Origin: Butyrivibrio sp.
Lineage (GTDB): Bacteria > Bacillota > Clostridia > Lachnospirales > Lachnospiraceae
Assembly (NCBI GenBank): GCA_017634825.1
Contig: JAGBMP010000047.1
Location: 1-39,523 of the forward strand
Direction of reading: 5' to 3'
DNA length: 39,523 bases
Made by a program: the position numbers and the translations under genes
Notes under the pieces: generated by a model
The model's database searches: none
What the model saw: the letters and a program-made list of their open reading frames with translations, nothing else
What the model was told of the DNA's origin: nothing
Shown: positions 15,984 to 24,609 of the stretch, in pieces
Layout: each line of letters opens with the position of its first letter
Numbering within the stretch: the first letter of the stretch is position 1

Positions 15984-17639
15984 TCAAAAATTCATTGCTG
16001 CGATATAGTCCTCATCAAATCCGTCCGCGGTCGCCAGTTCGGTTAAAAGGGCGCTTTCGGTTATGAGGTCAAGTTTCGCTGTAGCATCGGTTTCTTTATC
16101 CCACCCCAAGAGGACACAGGCTGTATACTGCGCAGCGCCTTTAAGTGCAGAGTTTCCGATTGCTACTATCTTACCATCAAATTCCCTTGGAAACATACGT
16201 AATTCTTCTACATTTTCTGGTGATATTTTACTTCCAAATCCTCCGGAAATATAGACCTTATCGGGAATATCTCCGTTTAAAAGAGTCTTTGCACCGGTGT
16301 ATATCGCAGCCTTTGCCAGCTGGACGTTTCTGATATCCTGCTGTGTGAATCTTATTTTGCCGTCTTTGGTCAGCGGAAAGCCCTCATCGAAGTACTCATC
16401 TGTTAAAAGACCTGTCTCATCTGCGATGTGATGTTTGACAAGTTCGGAGGTGATCTCCATCACGCCTGTTCCGCAGATGCCGATGGGCTGTGCATCACCG
16501 ATGGTATGGATGGTCACATGGTGGTCTGTTTCATCTATTGTTATGTGGTCGATTGCGCCGGGAATTGAAGCTGTTCCGCAGCTGATGCCACCTGCCTCAA
16601 ACACAGGTCCAGCGGCAGCTGAAGTGACTCTTAGCTTCTCTCCGTCGTAGAAAGCCATCTCGCCGTTGGTTCCAAGATCAAGGAAAAAGAACTTTTCATC
16701 ATCGGTAAGTTCCAGGGTGAAGAGCCCGGCTACGATGTCTGCGCCTACAAAGGCTGATATTCCGGGAAGGAGTGTCAGGCTGATGTCCGGGATGTTGTCA
16801 AGGATTATGTCAGAGAGCATCCACTCTTTTCCAAGATGCTCAGCTATGTACGGGTAACTGCCAAGGCTTTTCGGATCATTGCCGGCAAGGAGATAGAGCA
16901 TGGTTGTGTTGCCTGTTATTGTTATGGCCTTTAAGTCCGGGTTTTGGCCGGTATAGGCGATGTTTTCGGCTGTCGCAAGCTCTTTTATCAGATTCTCTAT
17001 ATCTGTGACTACGGTTCTGCGAAGGGCCTCTCGTGTCTCCTCATTTTCCGCAGCTGAAATTCTTGATATTACGTCACCTCCGTAACGCCGCTGGGAATTG
17101 ATGCAGCTGGCAGTTTGAAGGACTTTGTAGCCCGGATTGTCCGGAGCGGCTGATATCAGGGCTGCGGCAATTGTGGTTGTGCCGAGGTCGATGGCGATGC
17201 CGTAAGATCCGGTCATTTCTCCGTCAGGGCCGGCTATCCTGTCCTGGTTACTTGCCCTGGCCAGGGCGCTTGGCCTGTCCGGGTTACCGGGAGAATTTAC
17301 CGGCTCATCGTCTAAAGTCAGCGCAGATATGTCATGTTCCTTGGCACTTTCAAGAAGCTCCACCTCGCAGTCTTCATAGACCACGGTTCTGCAGAGGATT
17401 CTGATTCCTTCTTCCGTCTCTTCATCCGTAAGGAACCTCTCCTCGAAGCTGCCTGGTATCGGTGCACCTTTCAGGAATTTAATCCTGCATCTTCCGCACC
17501 TTCCTGTTCCTCCGCATGGAAGGGAATACTTAATACCGGCTCTCTCCAGGATAGCTTTAAGGCGCTCTCCTTTTGTAGCTGTTACCGTGATCTGTTTCCC
17601 ATATTCATTTATGGTCACCGAAATCTCTTTTGCCTTCAT
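15984..17639 (-). CDS. RACo-like protein: [2Fe-2S] ferredoxin domain plus ASKHA ATPase domain
   Basis: Proteins of this family (DUF4445/RACo) use ATP to reduce inactive Co(II) corrinoid proteins to Co(I), restoring methyl transfer. The 551-residue product has an N-terminal plant-type ferredoxin domain with C42, C48, C51 and C83. The ASKHA/actin-like domain begins with the phosphate loop GIAIDLGTTTIAAALI (about 148) and includes FLDLGTNGEMAF and the C-terminal YISGGFGSKI. The ATG at 17639 is used; no Shine-Dalgarno is visible, see the promoter entry. No corrinoid protein or methyltransferase gene is nearby, so the client is unknown. First gene of the cupin/ABC-importer operon. Confidence 0.85.
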   Translation of the reverse strand: MKAKEISVTINEYGKQITVTATKGERLKAILERAGIKYSLPCGGTGRCGRCRIKFLKGAPIPGSFEERFLTDEETEEGIRILCRTVVYEDCEVELLESAKEHDISALTLDDEPVNSPGNPDRPSALARASNQDRIAGPDGEMTGSYGIAIDLGTTTIAAALISAAPDNPGYKVLQTASCINSQRRYGGDVISRISAAENEETREALRRTVVTDIENLIKELATAENIAYTGQNPDLKAITITGNTTMLYLLAGNDPKSLGSYPYIAEHLGKEWMLSDIILDNIPDISLTLLPGISAFVGADIVAGLFTLELTDDEKFFFLDLGTNGEMAFYDGEKLRVTSAAAGPVFEAGGISCGTASIPGAIDHITIDETDHHVTIHTIGDAQPIGICGTGVMEITSELVKHHIADETGLLTDEYFDEGFPLTKDGKIRFTQQDIRNVQLAKAAIYTGAKTLLNGDIPDKVYISGGFGSKISPENVEELRMFPREFDGKIVAIGNSALKGAAQYTACVLLGWDKETDATAKLDLITESALLTELATADGFDEDYIAAMNF

Positions 17640-17640
17640 A

Positions 17641-17653
17641 TACACTAAGTGTA
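17641..17653. promoter_or_regulatory. Palindromic operator-like site at the RACo-like gene start
   Basis: TACACTAAGTGTA is a perfect 6-bp inverted repeat around one base. It covers the -10 hexamer of the minus-strand promoter and ends 1 base before the ATG, a position where a bound repressor would block transcription. Confidence 0.4.
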
Positions 17654-17676
17654 GTAACTGTGGCTTTTAGAGTCAA
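17648..17676 (-). promoter_or_regulatory. Promoter of the RACo-like/cupin/ABC operon, possibly leaderless
   Basis: On the minus strand: TTGACT (17671-17676), a 17-nt spacer and TACACT (17648-17653). The predicted start of transcription falls within about 2 nt of the ATG at 17639, which agrees with the lack of any ribosome site. Confidence 0.55.
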
Positions 17677-17702
17677 TGGGAACGGTTCTCTTTGACTCAT
17701 TT

Positions 17703-17766
17703 TGAGCCCCTGACTCCGTCCCGGGGGCTCATTCTTTTGAACCCCCGGGACGGAGTCAGGGGCTCA
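17703..17766. repeat. Perfect 25-bp inverted repeat, 14-nt loop
   Basis: The left arm at 17703-17727 (TGAGCCCCTGACTCCGTCCC then GGGGG) is the exact reverse complement of 17742-17766; the loop is CTCATTCTTTTGAA. Each arm, together with its adjacent bases, also carries a nested TGAGCCCC/GGGGGCTCA palindrome. GC content is far above the surrounding intergenic DNA. It lies in a divergent intergenic region, where a terminator is not expected, and no strong U tract follows. It may be a REP-type or other mobile palindromic element. Confidence 0.9.
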
Positions 17767-17799
17767 TTTAGGAGGCGAAATTGTCACAAAACAATGGCA

Positions 17800-17828
17800 T
17801 TTTCAGCTTAAATGTGAGAAAATATAAG
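17800..17828 (+). promoter_or_regulatory. Candidate promoter of the SPFH/zinc-ribbon/TPM operon
   Basis: TTTTCA (17800-17805), a 17-nt spacer and TATAAG (17823-17828) stand about 60 nt before the SPFH gene start. The hexamers are 4/6 and 5/6 matches, so this is only a fair candidate. Confidence 0.4.
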
Positions 17829-17888
17829 GTAGCCGAGTAGATTAATTCGGAAATAAAAAATGGCTTTTTAGTATGAAAGGAGATAGTT

Positions 17889-19079
17889 ATGGGGCTTATT
17901 TCAGCAGCACTCTCAGCAGGCGGAAGCGTACTCTCTGATTCCTGGAGAGATTATTTCTATTGTGATTCACTCACTTCTGATGTGCTTCTAACAAAGGGTA
18001 AGAAGAAACAGGGCAAGGGCAATGAGAACATCATCTCTAACGGATCGATCGTTGCTGTTAACGAAGGTCAGTGCATGATCTTAGTTGACCAGGGACAGAT
18101 TACTGAAATCTGTGCTGAGGCAGGTGAATTTGTATATGACACTTCAACAGAGCCATCTATTTTCTATGGCGATCTTGGAGAGAACATCGTTAACTCCTTT
18201 AAGGAATTCTATAAGAGACTTAGCTTTGCAGGTGGCACAGCTAAGGATCAGAGAGTTTATTTCATCAATACAAAAGACATCATCGGCAACAAGTACGGAA
18301 CAGTAAATCCCGTTCCTTTCCGCGTAGTTGACACTAACGTAGGACTTGATATGGATATCGATATCCGCTGCCACGGTGAATATAGCTATAAGATCGTTGA
18401 TCCTGTTCTTTTCTACAAGAACATCGTGGGCAACGTAACTGATGAGTTCAGAAGAGACAAGATTGAGTCTCAGCTCAAGAGTGAGCTCCTTACAGCTCTT
18501 CAGCCTACATTTGCAAAGATCTCAGAGATGGGAATCCGTTACAGCGCTCTTCCCGGACACACAACCGAGATCGCAGATGTTCTCAACACAGTTCTTTCAA
18601 AGAAGTGGACAGAGACCTACGGTATCAAGATTTCTTCCTTCGGTATCAGCTCAGTTAATGCTTCCGAGGAAGATGAAAAGACAATCAAAGAGCTCCAGAG
18701 AGCCGGCGCTCTTAAGAATCCAAACATGGCTGCCGCTACTCTTGCAAGTGCTCAGGCACAGGCTATGCAGGATGCAGCTAAGAACACTGCAACAGGTCCT
18801 ATGATGGCATTTGCAGGAATGAACATGGCTCAGCAGGCAGGCGGAATGAACGCACAGTCTCTCTATGCCATGGGTGCTCAGCAGGCTCAGCCTCAGGCTG
18901 CTCCTCAGATGGCAGCTCCTTCTGCAGGTTCATGGACATGTTCTTGCGGAAACGTAAATACAGGTAACTTCTGCCCTAACTGTGGCGCCAAGAAGCCCGA
19001 TGCCGGATGGACATGCTCATGTGGCACTGTAAACTCAGGCAACTTCTGCACACAGTGTGGCTCACCAAGACCTAACTAA
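17889..19079 (+). CDS. SPFH-domain protein with C-terminal double zinc ribbon (YdjI-like)
   Basis: This 396-residue protein has an SPFH/band-7-like domain over roughly residues 25-265, including the segment DIDIRCHGEYSYKIVDPVLF. An Ala/Gln/Met-rich linker follows (about 270-345). Two zinc ribbons, CSCGNVNTGNFCPNCG and CSCGTVNSGNFCTQCG, end the protein. The layout is that of B. subtilis YdjI, a partner of the membrane-stress protein PspA and its anchors YdjG/YdjH. AAGGAG precedes the ATG. The next two genes are the YdjG- and YdjH-like members, so a membrane-associated complex is likely. No pspA gene is present here. Confidence 0.85.
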   Translation: MGLISAALSAGGSVLSDSWRDYFYCDSLTSDVLLTKGKKKQGKGNENIISNGSIVAVNEGQCMILVDQGQITEICAEAGEFVYDTSTEPSIFYGDLGENIVNSFKEFYKRLSFAGGTAKDQRVYFINTKDIIGNKYGTVNPVPFRVVDTNVGLDMDIDIRCHGEYSYKIVDPVLFYKNIVGNVTDEFRRDKIESQLKSELLTALQPTFAKISEMGIRYSALPGHTTEIADVLNTVLSKKWTETYGIKISSFGISSVNASEEDEKTIKELQRAGALKNPNMAAATLASAQAQAMQDAAKNTATGPMMAFAGMNMAQQAGGMNAQSLYAMGAQQAQPQAAPQMAAPSAGSWTCSCGNVNTGNFCPNCGAKKPDAGWTCSCGTVNSGNFCTQCGSPRPN

Positions 19080-19100
19080 TTTAATTATTTAGAGGAAATC

Positions 19101-20171
19101 ATGGCTTTACACGAATATGAGTGCCCCGCCTGTGGCGGGGCAATGGAATTTAATCCGAAGACCCAGAAGATCAAATGCCCCTTCTGTGATTCGGAATTTG
19201 ATGTAAAGGACTATATAGCCAATCACAACTCAGACTCTGCCGGAGAATCAGCAGACGATTATGTTACAAATCCTGCCGAAGGTGAGGCAGACGCTTCCCA
19301 GCCGATGTTCATCTACCGCTGCGGATCCTGTAGCGGCGAAATCCTGGCCACAGAGTCACTTGGCTCCATGAAATGTCCTTTCTGCAGTAACAACGTCGTT
19401 GTAAAAGAGAAGTTCACAGGAAAGTTCACCCCCGACTACATCATTCCTTTTGAAAAGACAAAGGAAGATGCCATCGAGGCTTATAAGGGTTACGTAAAAT
19501 CCAAGAAGCTCCTGCCAAAGGTATTCTTTGATCAGAATCACATCGATGAGATCAAGGGTATCTATGTGCCCTTCTGGCTCTTTGACGCAACCCAGAACTA
19601 CAGCGCTTCCTTTGATGCCACCAAGGTCAGGACCTGGAGTGATCATAACTATCACTACACAGAGACCAGCCACTACGATATTACAAGGGTGGGATCCGAG
19701 CGCTTTGAAAAAGTTCCTGTTGACGGCTCCAAAGAGATGCCCGATGACCTTATGGAATCACTTGAACCCTTCGACCAGTCCAAGATGGTTCCCTTCAACA
19801 TGGGTTATCTAGCAGGATTCCTCGCCAACAAATACAACGTCAATGCCGACGAAGACAAGGGTAGGGCGCTGAGCAGGATGCACTCCTCCGCCATTACCGA
19901 CTTCAGAAATACCATTTCAGGTTACTCAACGCTAAGGGCAAGGAGTGAACAGTGCACTCCTTCCAACGAGTCCAGCAAGTATGCTCTTTATCCGGTTTAT
20001 ATCCTCAATACTTCCTGGAACGGAGGCAATTACCTCTTTGCCATGAACGGACAGAGCGGTAAGTTTGTGGGAAATCTCCCGTTTTCATTATCGAGAGCAC
20101 TTATGTACTACTTCCCTATTGCAGGGGTAGTTGCAGCCATCGCTTTTGCAATGTTCTGCTTATTTGCATAA
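19101..20171 (+). CDS. Membrane-anchored zinc-ribbon protein (YdjG-like)
   Basis: This 356-residue protein has two N-terminal zinc ribbons, ECPACGGAMEF...KCPFCDSEF (about 6-34) and YRCGSCSGEIL...KCPFCSNNVVV (about 74-100). A soluble middle domain follows (FEKTKEDAIEAYKGYVKSKKLLP and GIYVPFWLFDA). One C-terminal membrane helix (YYFPIAGVVAAIAFAMFCLF) ends it. Similar proteins are annotated as TFIIB-type zinc-ribbon or YdjG proteins. The gap to the SPFH gene is 21 nt with GAGGAAA as ribosome site, and 20 nt to the TPM gene, so the three are co-transcribed. It probably acts as membrane recruitment partner. Confidence 0.78.
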   Translation: MALHEYECPACGGAMEFNPKTQKIKCPFCDSEFDVKDYIANHNSDSAGESADDYVTNPAEGEADASQPMFIYRCGSCSGEILATESLGSMKCPFCSNNVVVKEKFTGKFTPDYIIPFEKTKEDAIEAYKGYVKSKKLLPKVFFDQNHIDEIKGIYVPFWLFDATQNYSASFDATKVRTWSDHNYHYTETSHYDITRVGSERFEKVPVDGSKEMPDDLMESLEPFDQSKMVPFNMGYLAGFLANKYNVNADEDKGRALSRMHSSAITDFRNTISGYSTLRARSEQCTPSNESSKYALYPVYILNTSWNGGNYLFAMNGQSGKFVGNLPFSLSRALMYYFPIAGVVAAIAFAMFCLFA

Positions 20172-20191
20172 TGTAACCTTTAGGACAAACC

Positions 20192-21070
20192 ATGAATAAA
20201 AAGACAAGTATGAAAATTCATCTATCCCGGTTCATATTGGCGCTGTTTCTCTTTACACTGATAGTGCCCTTAAGAGTAATGGCCGCCGGTAAACTCTGGG
20301 ATAGCAACACAATACCTTCAAGCCGTCAAAAGCCAAGGCTTCTGGATGAGGCAGATCTGTTGACTGATTCCGAGGAAGCGGCACTTTTGTCCATGCTTGA
20401 TGAGACCAGTCAGAAATGGAGCTGCAATATTGCTCTGCTGACGGTAAAGGACCACGATGGAGACATCCAGGCCTATGCAGACGACTATTTCGATTACAAC
20501 GGGTTCGGCGCCGATTACAATGACAGCGGTATTCTCTTTATGCTCAGCATGTACGACAGGGAATGGGCCTTCAGTACAAGCGGCAGCGCTATAAATACCT
20601 TTACCGACTATGGTCAGGCCTATCTGGTAAACGCCATGATAGATGACCTTAGAGACGGTGACTACAACGGTGCTTTTACAGCTTATGTCAGAGAATGTGA
20701 CAAGCTCCTTGAAGAGGCTTCCAAGGGTACACCTTATGATGTGAATTCCAAACCCATTCGCACAGCTTCTGACTATATGAGCTTTGGCCTATACAGTGTG
20801 ATCATCGGACTTTTACTGGGTCTTGCCCCGATCCTTAAGATGAAATCCGACTTAAGGACCGTCAAGATGAAACCCGGTGCCGGTGGTTATCAGGCAGGCT
20901 CACCGACTCTCAGAGTTTGCGAGGACAGATTCATTAATAAGACCCTTCATAGAACTCCAATATCCCACGACAACAACTCTTCAGGCCGTGGCAGCTCATT
21001 TGGAGGCGGAAGTTCAGTCCACACATCCAGTTCCGGACACACTCACGGAGGAAGTCACGGACACTTCTAA
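20192..21070 (+). CDS. TPM-domain membrane protein (YdjH/YgcG-like)
   Basis: This 292-residue protein has a signal peptide (LILALFLFTLIVPLRVMAAG-like, cleavage near residue 32). A TPM domain on the outside (about 50-175) has LLDEADLLTDSEEAALLSML and NDSGILFMLSMYDREWAFST. One membrane helix (FGLYSVIIGLLLGLAPIL, about 193-210) leads to a cytoplasmic tail rich in Gly, Ser and His, ending HGGSHGHF. This is the usual YgcG/YdjH layout. Third gene of the SPFH set, followed after 17 nt by the first diguanylate cyclase gene. Known B. subtilis counterparts anchor PspA at the membrane. Confidence 0.85.
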   Translation: MNKKTSMKIHLSRFILALFLFTLIVPLRVMAAGKLWDSNTIPSSRQKPRLLDEADLLTDSEEAALLSMLDETSQKWSCNIALLTVKDHDGDIQAYADDYFDYNGFGADYNDSGILFMLSMYDREWAFSTSGSAINTFTDYGQAYLVNAMIDDLRDGDYNGAFTAYVRECDKLLEEASKGTPYDVNSKPIRTASDYMSFGLYSVIIGLLLGLAPILKMKSDLRTVKMKPGAGGYQAGSPTLRVCEDRFINKTLHRTPISHDNNSSGRGSSFGGGSSVHTSSSGHTHGGSHGHF

Positions 21071-21087
21071 AGCAGGAGGATTACCCG

Positions 21088-22860
21088 GTGGCAATGACTG
21101 TGAAGATCCGCACAGCTTTGTTGTCAGTAATGGCAGTACTTCTGGTTACTGTTTTTCTGCTGTTTCTTGGCACACACAAGTACGATACTCCATTACAGAA
21201 TAAAATAGTTCAGCTGGATTCCGGCTGGACTATTTCTCATGGAGATGAGGTCTGGCAGCCTGATAACATCACCAAGCCCCGCCTTGGCGCACTAAGTGCC
21301 GGTGATGTCTTAAAGCTTTCCACCACTCTTCCGAATGAACAGTTTTCTCCTGCAACACTCTCTTTCAGATCAATACTCTCTTCAGTAGAAGTATTTTTAG
21401 ACGGCGAGCCCATCTATTCTTTTGGAACAGATTATATCGCCAAGGGCAAAATGGCCCCCAAGAACGAGAACTTCGTACAGCTCCCCGATGATTTTCAGGG
21501 AAAAGAGCTGACGATCGTTCTTACTACAAGCGACAAAGACGCCTTCTCCGGCTTATCCCCTATAAAAATCGGAATTTATAACGACATAAAAAACACCATG
21601 ATTCAAGGCAACCGTCTTCCCATGGTTATTGGTGTATATCTATGCCATCTTGGCTTTTTACTCGTCATCATGGCACCTTTTTTGGCATTCTCGAGATATC
21701 ATGACCTGAGTATTGTTTTCAGCGGCTTAACTTCACTGCTCATCGGAATATATATACTCAGCTTTAACAATGTTTTCTGGTATCTTGCGGATAATCCACC
21801 CTTTTACACCTTTGCGGAATACATCACGCTATACCTGATTCCCGCTGCCATCATGGGCTTTATAGTTGCCACAGGCCAGTCAAGTTTTAAGCACACTGCA
21901 CGGGCATTATTTGTCTTAAATGTCTTATTTGGAATAATAACAACCCTCCTTCACATTACTAACCTGGTGCACATTTGTAATTTTGTGACCCCGCTTCACA
22001 TTCTTGCTATGGCAGAAGGCATATTTGTAATATTCTCGCTCATACACACCGTAATCAAAGCCTCCAATGATAATGATGCCGATATTGTTCGCGTAAGAAT
22101 AGTCTCTACTCAGATCCTTATTATAGGTCTTATTCTATTCGTATTATGTGCCATGATAGATATTGTTGCTTACAACATTTTGAAGTTCGTCTCCATAGGC
22201 CAGGCCAAGGTTGAGATCACCTTCACCACAGTTGGTGCCCTGGTTTTCATCATGAGCCTTCTTCTTAACTTCTTCTTCCACTGCATAGAATTCATCAACG
22301 AATCCACCATAAAGACGCAGCTTGAAGGTCTTGCTTACAGTGATGCCTTAACAGGTATCGCAAACAGATCCCGCTGTGAACAGACTCTGGCAGAGCTGTC
22401 CGGCGACTACACCATAATAAGCATGGACCTCGATTACCTTAAATACACCAATGACAATTATGGCCACGACATGGGAGACAAGCTCCTTAGCGGCTTTTCG
22501 GAAATACTGCAGAACAGCTTCACCGATGCTTCACTCATCGGAAGAATGGGCGGTGACGAGTTTATCGTCATCCTCCCGTTTGTAGACGAAGAAAGAACAC
22601 AGAGAGATCTGGCGTGCTTTTCTGATCAGATGGAACACAGAAATTCAGGCAGCTCAACCCTTAGATTCTCTGCTTCCTGGGGCTATGCTTCCAGCAGGGA
22701 TAAAGAATTAAAGTCCGGCTCACCGGCACAGAAGGTATATCTTCTTGCCGATCAGCGCATGTATGCCATGAAAAATCAGCATCACAGGCAGACCCTCGGA
22801 AGACTTTATGACGATCTTCTCGGCAAGATGCTTGAAAAGGGAGGTGACCGCGATGAGTAA
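21088..22860 (+). CDS. Diguanylate cyclase with extracellular sensor and multi-helix membrane domain (first of tandem pair)
   Basis: This 590-residue protein would make cyclic di-GMP from GTP in response to an outside signal. One N-terminal helix (about 8-28) is followed by an extracytoplasmic beta-rich domain (30-178) resembling 7TMR-DISMED2 sensors, about seven membrane helices (180-405) and a GGDEF domain (about 415-575). The motif GGDEF is intact at 488-492 (IGRMGGDEFIVIL), and the substrate helix has SDALTGIANRSRCE. The RxxD inhibitory site before GGDEF is absent. The start is GTG at 21088, with AGGAGG 8 nt upstream. It overlaps the next, paralogous gene by 8 bp. Confidence 0.88.
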   Translation: MAMTVKIRTALLSVMAVLLVTVFLLFLGTHKYDTPLQNKIVQLDSGWTISHGDEVWQPDNITKPRLGALSAGDVLKLSTTLPNEQFSPATLSFRSILSSVEVFLDGEPIYSFGTDYIAKGKMAPKNENFVQLPDDFQGKELTIVLTTSDKDAFSGLSPIKIGIYNDIKNTMIQGNRLPMVIGVYLCHLGFLLVIMAPFLAFSRYHDLSIVFSGLTSLLIGIYILSFNNVFWYLADNPPFYTFAEYITLYLIPAAIMGFIVATGQSSFKHTARALFVLNVLFGIITTLLHITNLVHICNFVTPLHILAMAEGIFVIFSLIHTVIKASNDNDADIVRVRIVSTQILIIGLILFVLCAMIDIVAYNILKFVSIGQAKVEITFTTVGALVFIMSLLLNFFFHCIEFINESTIKTQLEGLAYSDALTGIANRSRCEQTLAELSGDYTIISMDLDYLKYTNDNYGHDMGDKLLSGFSEILQNSFTDASLIGRMGGDEFIVILPFVDEERTQRDLACFSDQMEHRNSGSSTLRFSASWGYASSRDKELKSGSPAQKVYLLADQRMYAMKNQHHRQTLGRLYDDLLGKMLEKGGDRDE

Positions 22861-24550
22861 AAAGCGCATTCTCCCTATAATCTGTGCACTGATACTGACT
22901 GCCTTCGTAAGCCTTTTCATCCGTACCTGCATGAGATTTACTGCTGAGTACCCCATGGCCGAACTTGACGAGGGCTGGGTCATTACCGTAAACGGCACTG
23001 TGAATGAAGACATTCCTCTCACACACTTTATGTCCATCACCAACGGCCATCTTGAGAGGGGCGATAATATCGTCATGACCACGACACTACCGGATCTGGG
23101 CGATATCCCATTTCCCGTTATACTGTTTAAGAGCAGATACACGACCCTTACCGCCTATCTCGACAGCAGAGAAATCTTCGATTTCGGATCTGATATTTAC
23201 AAAGAGAATAAATTCCTTGGCAAAACCTACCATTTCATCACGCTTCCCACCGATTATGCGGGAAAAGAGCTGAAATTCATCATGAAAGTAAGTGAACAGG
23301 GCGCCTTTAAGGACCTGAATCCACCTATGCTCGGAAGCCAGCCTGATGTCGAGGGAAATTTCATCCACAGGCATCTGCCCATAATCGCAACCGGCATGTT
23401 CCTGATGGTATTTGGTCTTTCCTTCCTTTGCATCACAATGTTTTTTGTAAGCTCAGTACCGGACATCAGATCCTTCCTAATAGGTTCCATCTTTTGTATG
23501 AACCTGTCAGCATGGATCATGTCCTACTACAGCATACTCTCGCCCTTTGTTTACACCAGATTTGAGACAGAGGTTGAGTTTTTCACCATGTACCTTATTG
23601 TGCCTTATTGCTATCTTTTCCTGTATCTGATACAGAAAATAGAGAATAAAAAGCTCTACCTTACAGCAGCTCTTTTGACCACAGGAGTAACCATTGCCCA
23701 GTATGTCCTTCACTATATCTTCGGAATCCATATGAAGGTCACACTGCCGATCTATCACGCTGCAGGCGCATTCGGATTTGGAGTGATAACCTATTATCTC
23801 ATCAGGAATATCCGCAAAAGAGATATCTCCGAATCCGACATGATACAGATGTTTGGAATGTTTATCTTTGCACTGGCGCAGCTGATACATCTTATTATTT
23901 ATTACATGGCCAATTACCACTATATACCAAATGCCAGCTTCCTTAGCATTGCAACCATTGATGCCGGATGTCTTGTGTTTGTTGTCTGCCAGCTCGCCAA
24001 CTATCTTGTGTTTATCACCGGCTCTTATGCCCAGAGACAGGAACATGCATCACTCTCACACCTGGCTTACGCAGACGGTCTTACCAATCTGCCCAACAGA
24101 GCAAAAGCAGACAAAAAGATGGCAGATCTTAATAAAACAAATCTGGATTACTGTATTATTTCCGTTGACCTTAACGGACTAAAGTACGTCAACGACAAGT
24201 TCGGACATCCTTCCGGAGATAAGTACATAACAGACTTTGCCAAGGTTCTTATTACAACCTTTGACGATACCGGGTTCTGCGCAAGGATCGGTGGAGATGA
24301 ATTCCTGGTCATCCTGGAAGATTCTACGGAAAAAGACGTCGATGCACTGCTGGGAAGAATGAACAGCGCCTTAAACGTAATGAATGCCCTATACTCCGAG
24401 TATCACAGGAGCGTTGCAACAGGCCATGCCTTCAGGCATGAATGTGCAGAAAATGCCACATCTCATGAAGTATATCTGCTTGCAGATCAGAGAATGTACG
24501 AGCTAAAGCGCAAGATGCATGAGGAGCTCGGAATTCATAACAGACTTTGA
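22853..24550 (+). CDS. Diguanylate cyclase with extracellular sensor and multi-helix membrane domain (second of tandem pair)
   Basis: This 565-residue paralogue of the preceding gene has the same order: N-terminal helix (5-25), extracytoplasmic beta-rich domain (30-175), a run of about seven membrane helices, then GGDEF (about 400-555). The motif ARIGGDEFLVIL has GGDEF at 480-484 and is intact, with YADGLTNLPNRAKAD upstream; no RxxD inhibitory site is seen. The start at 22853 is chosen because GGGAGGTG lies 6-9 nt before it and the signal-anchor begins directly. It overlaps the previous stop by 8 bp. A strong terminator follows. The sensor halves have diverged more than the cyclase halves, suggesting different ligands. 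Confidence 0.88.
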   Translation: MSKKRILPIICALILTAFVSLFIRTCMRFTAEYPMAELDEGWVITVNGTVNEDIPLTHFMSITNGHLERGDNIVMTTTLPDLGDIPFPVILFKSRYTTLTAYLDSREIFDFGSDIYKENKFLGKTYHFITLPTDYAGKELKFIMKVSEQGAFKDLNPPMLGSQPDVEGNFIHRHLPIIATGMFLMVFGLSFLCITMFFVSSVPDIRSFLIGSIFCMNLSAWIMSYYSILSPFVYTRFETEVEFFTMYLIVPYCYLFLYLIQKIENKKLYLTAALLTTGVTIAQYVLHYIFGIHMKVTLPIYHAAGAFGFGVITYYLIRNIRKRDISESDMIQMFGMFIFALAQLIHLIIYYMANYHYIPNASFLSIATIDAGCLVFVVCQLANYLVFITGSYAQRQEHASLSHLAYADGLTNLPNRAKADKKMADLNKTNLDYCIISVDLNGLKYVNDKFGHPSGDKYITDFAKVLITTFDDTGFCARIGGDEFLVILEDSTEKDVDALLGRMNSALNVMNALYSEYHRSVATGHAFRHECAENATSHEVYLLADQRMYELKRKMHEELGIHNRL

Positions 24551-24562
24551 AAATGGCCATAA

Positions 24563-24596
24563 AAAAGCTCCGCTGTCACAAAACAGCGGAGCTTTT
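24563..24596. terminator. Bidirectional terminator
   Basis: A 14-bp stem AAAAGCTCCGCTGT/ACAGCGGAGCTTTT (24563-24576 and 24583-24596) with loop CACAAA lies between convergent genes. Runs of A and T flank both sides, so it can end both the cyclase transcript and the dehydratase operon. Confidence 0.9.
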
Positions 24597-24609
24597 AATC
24601 TGTCATTAT

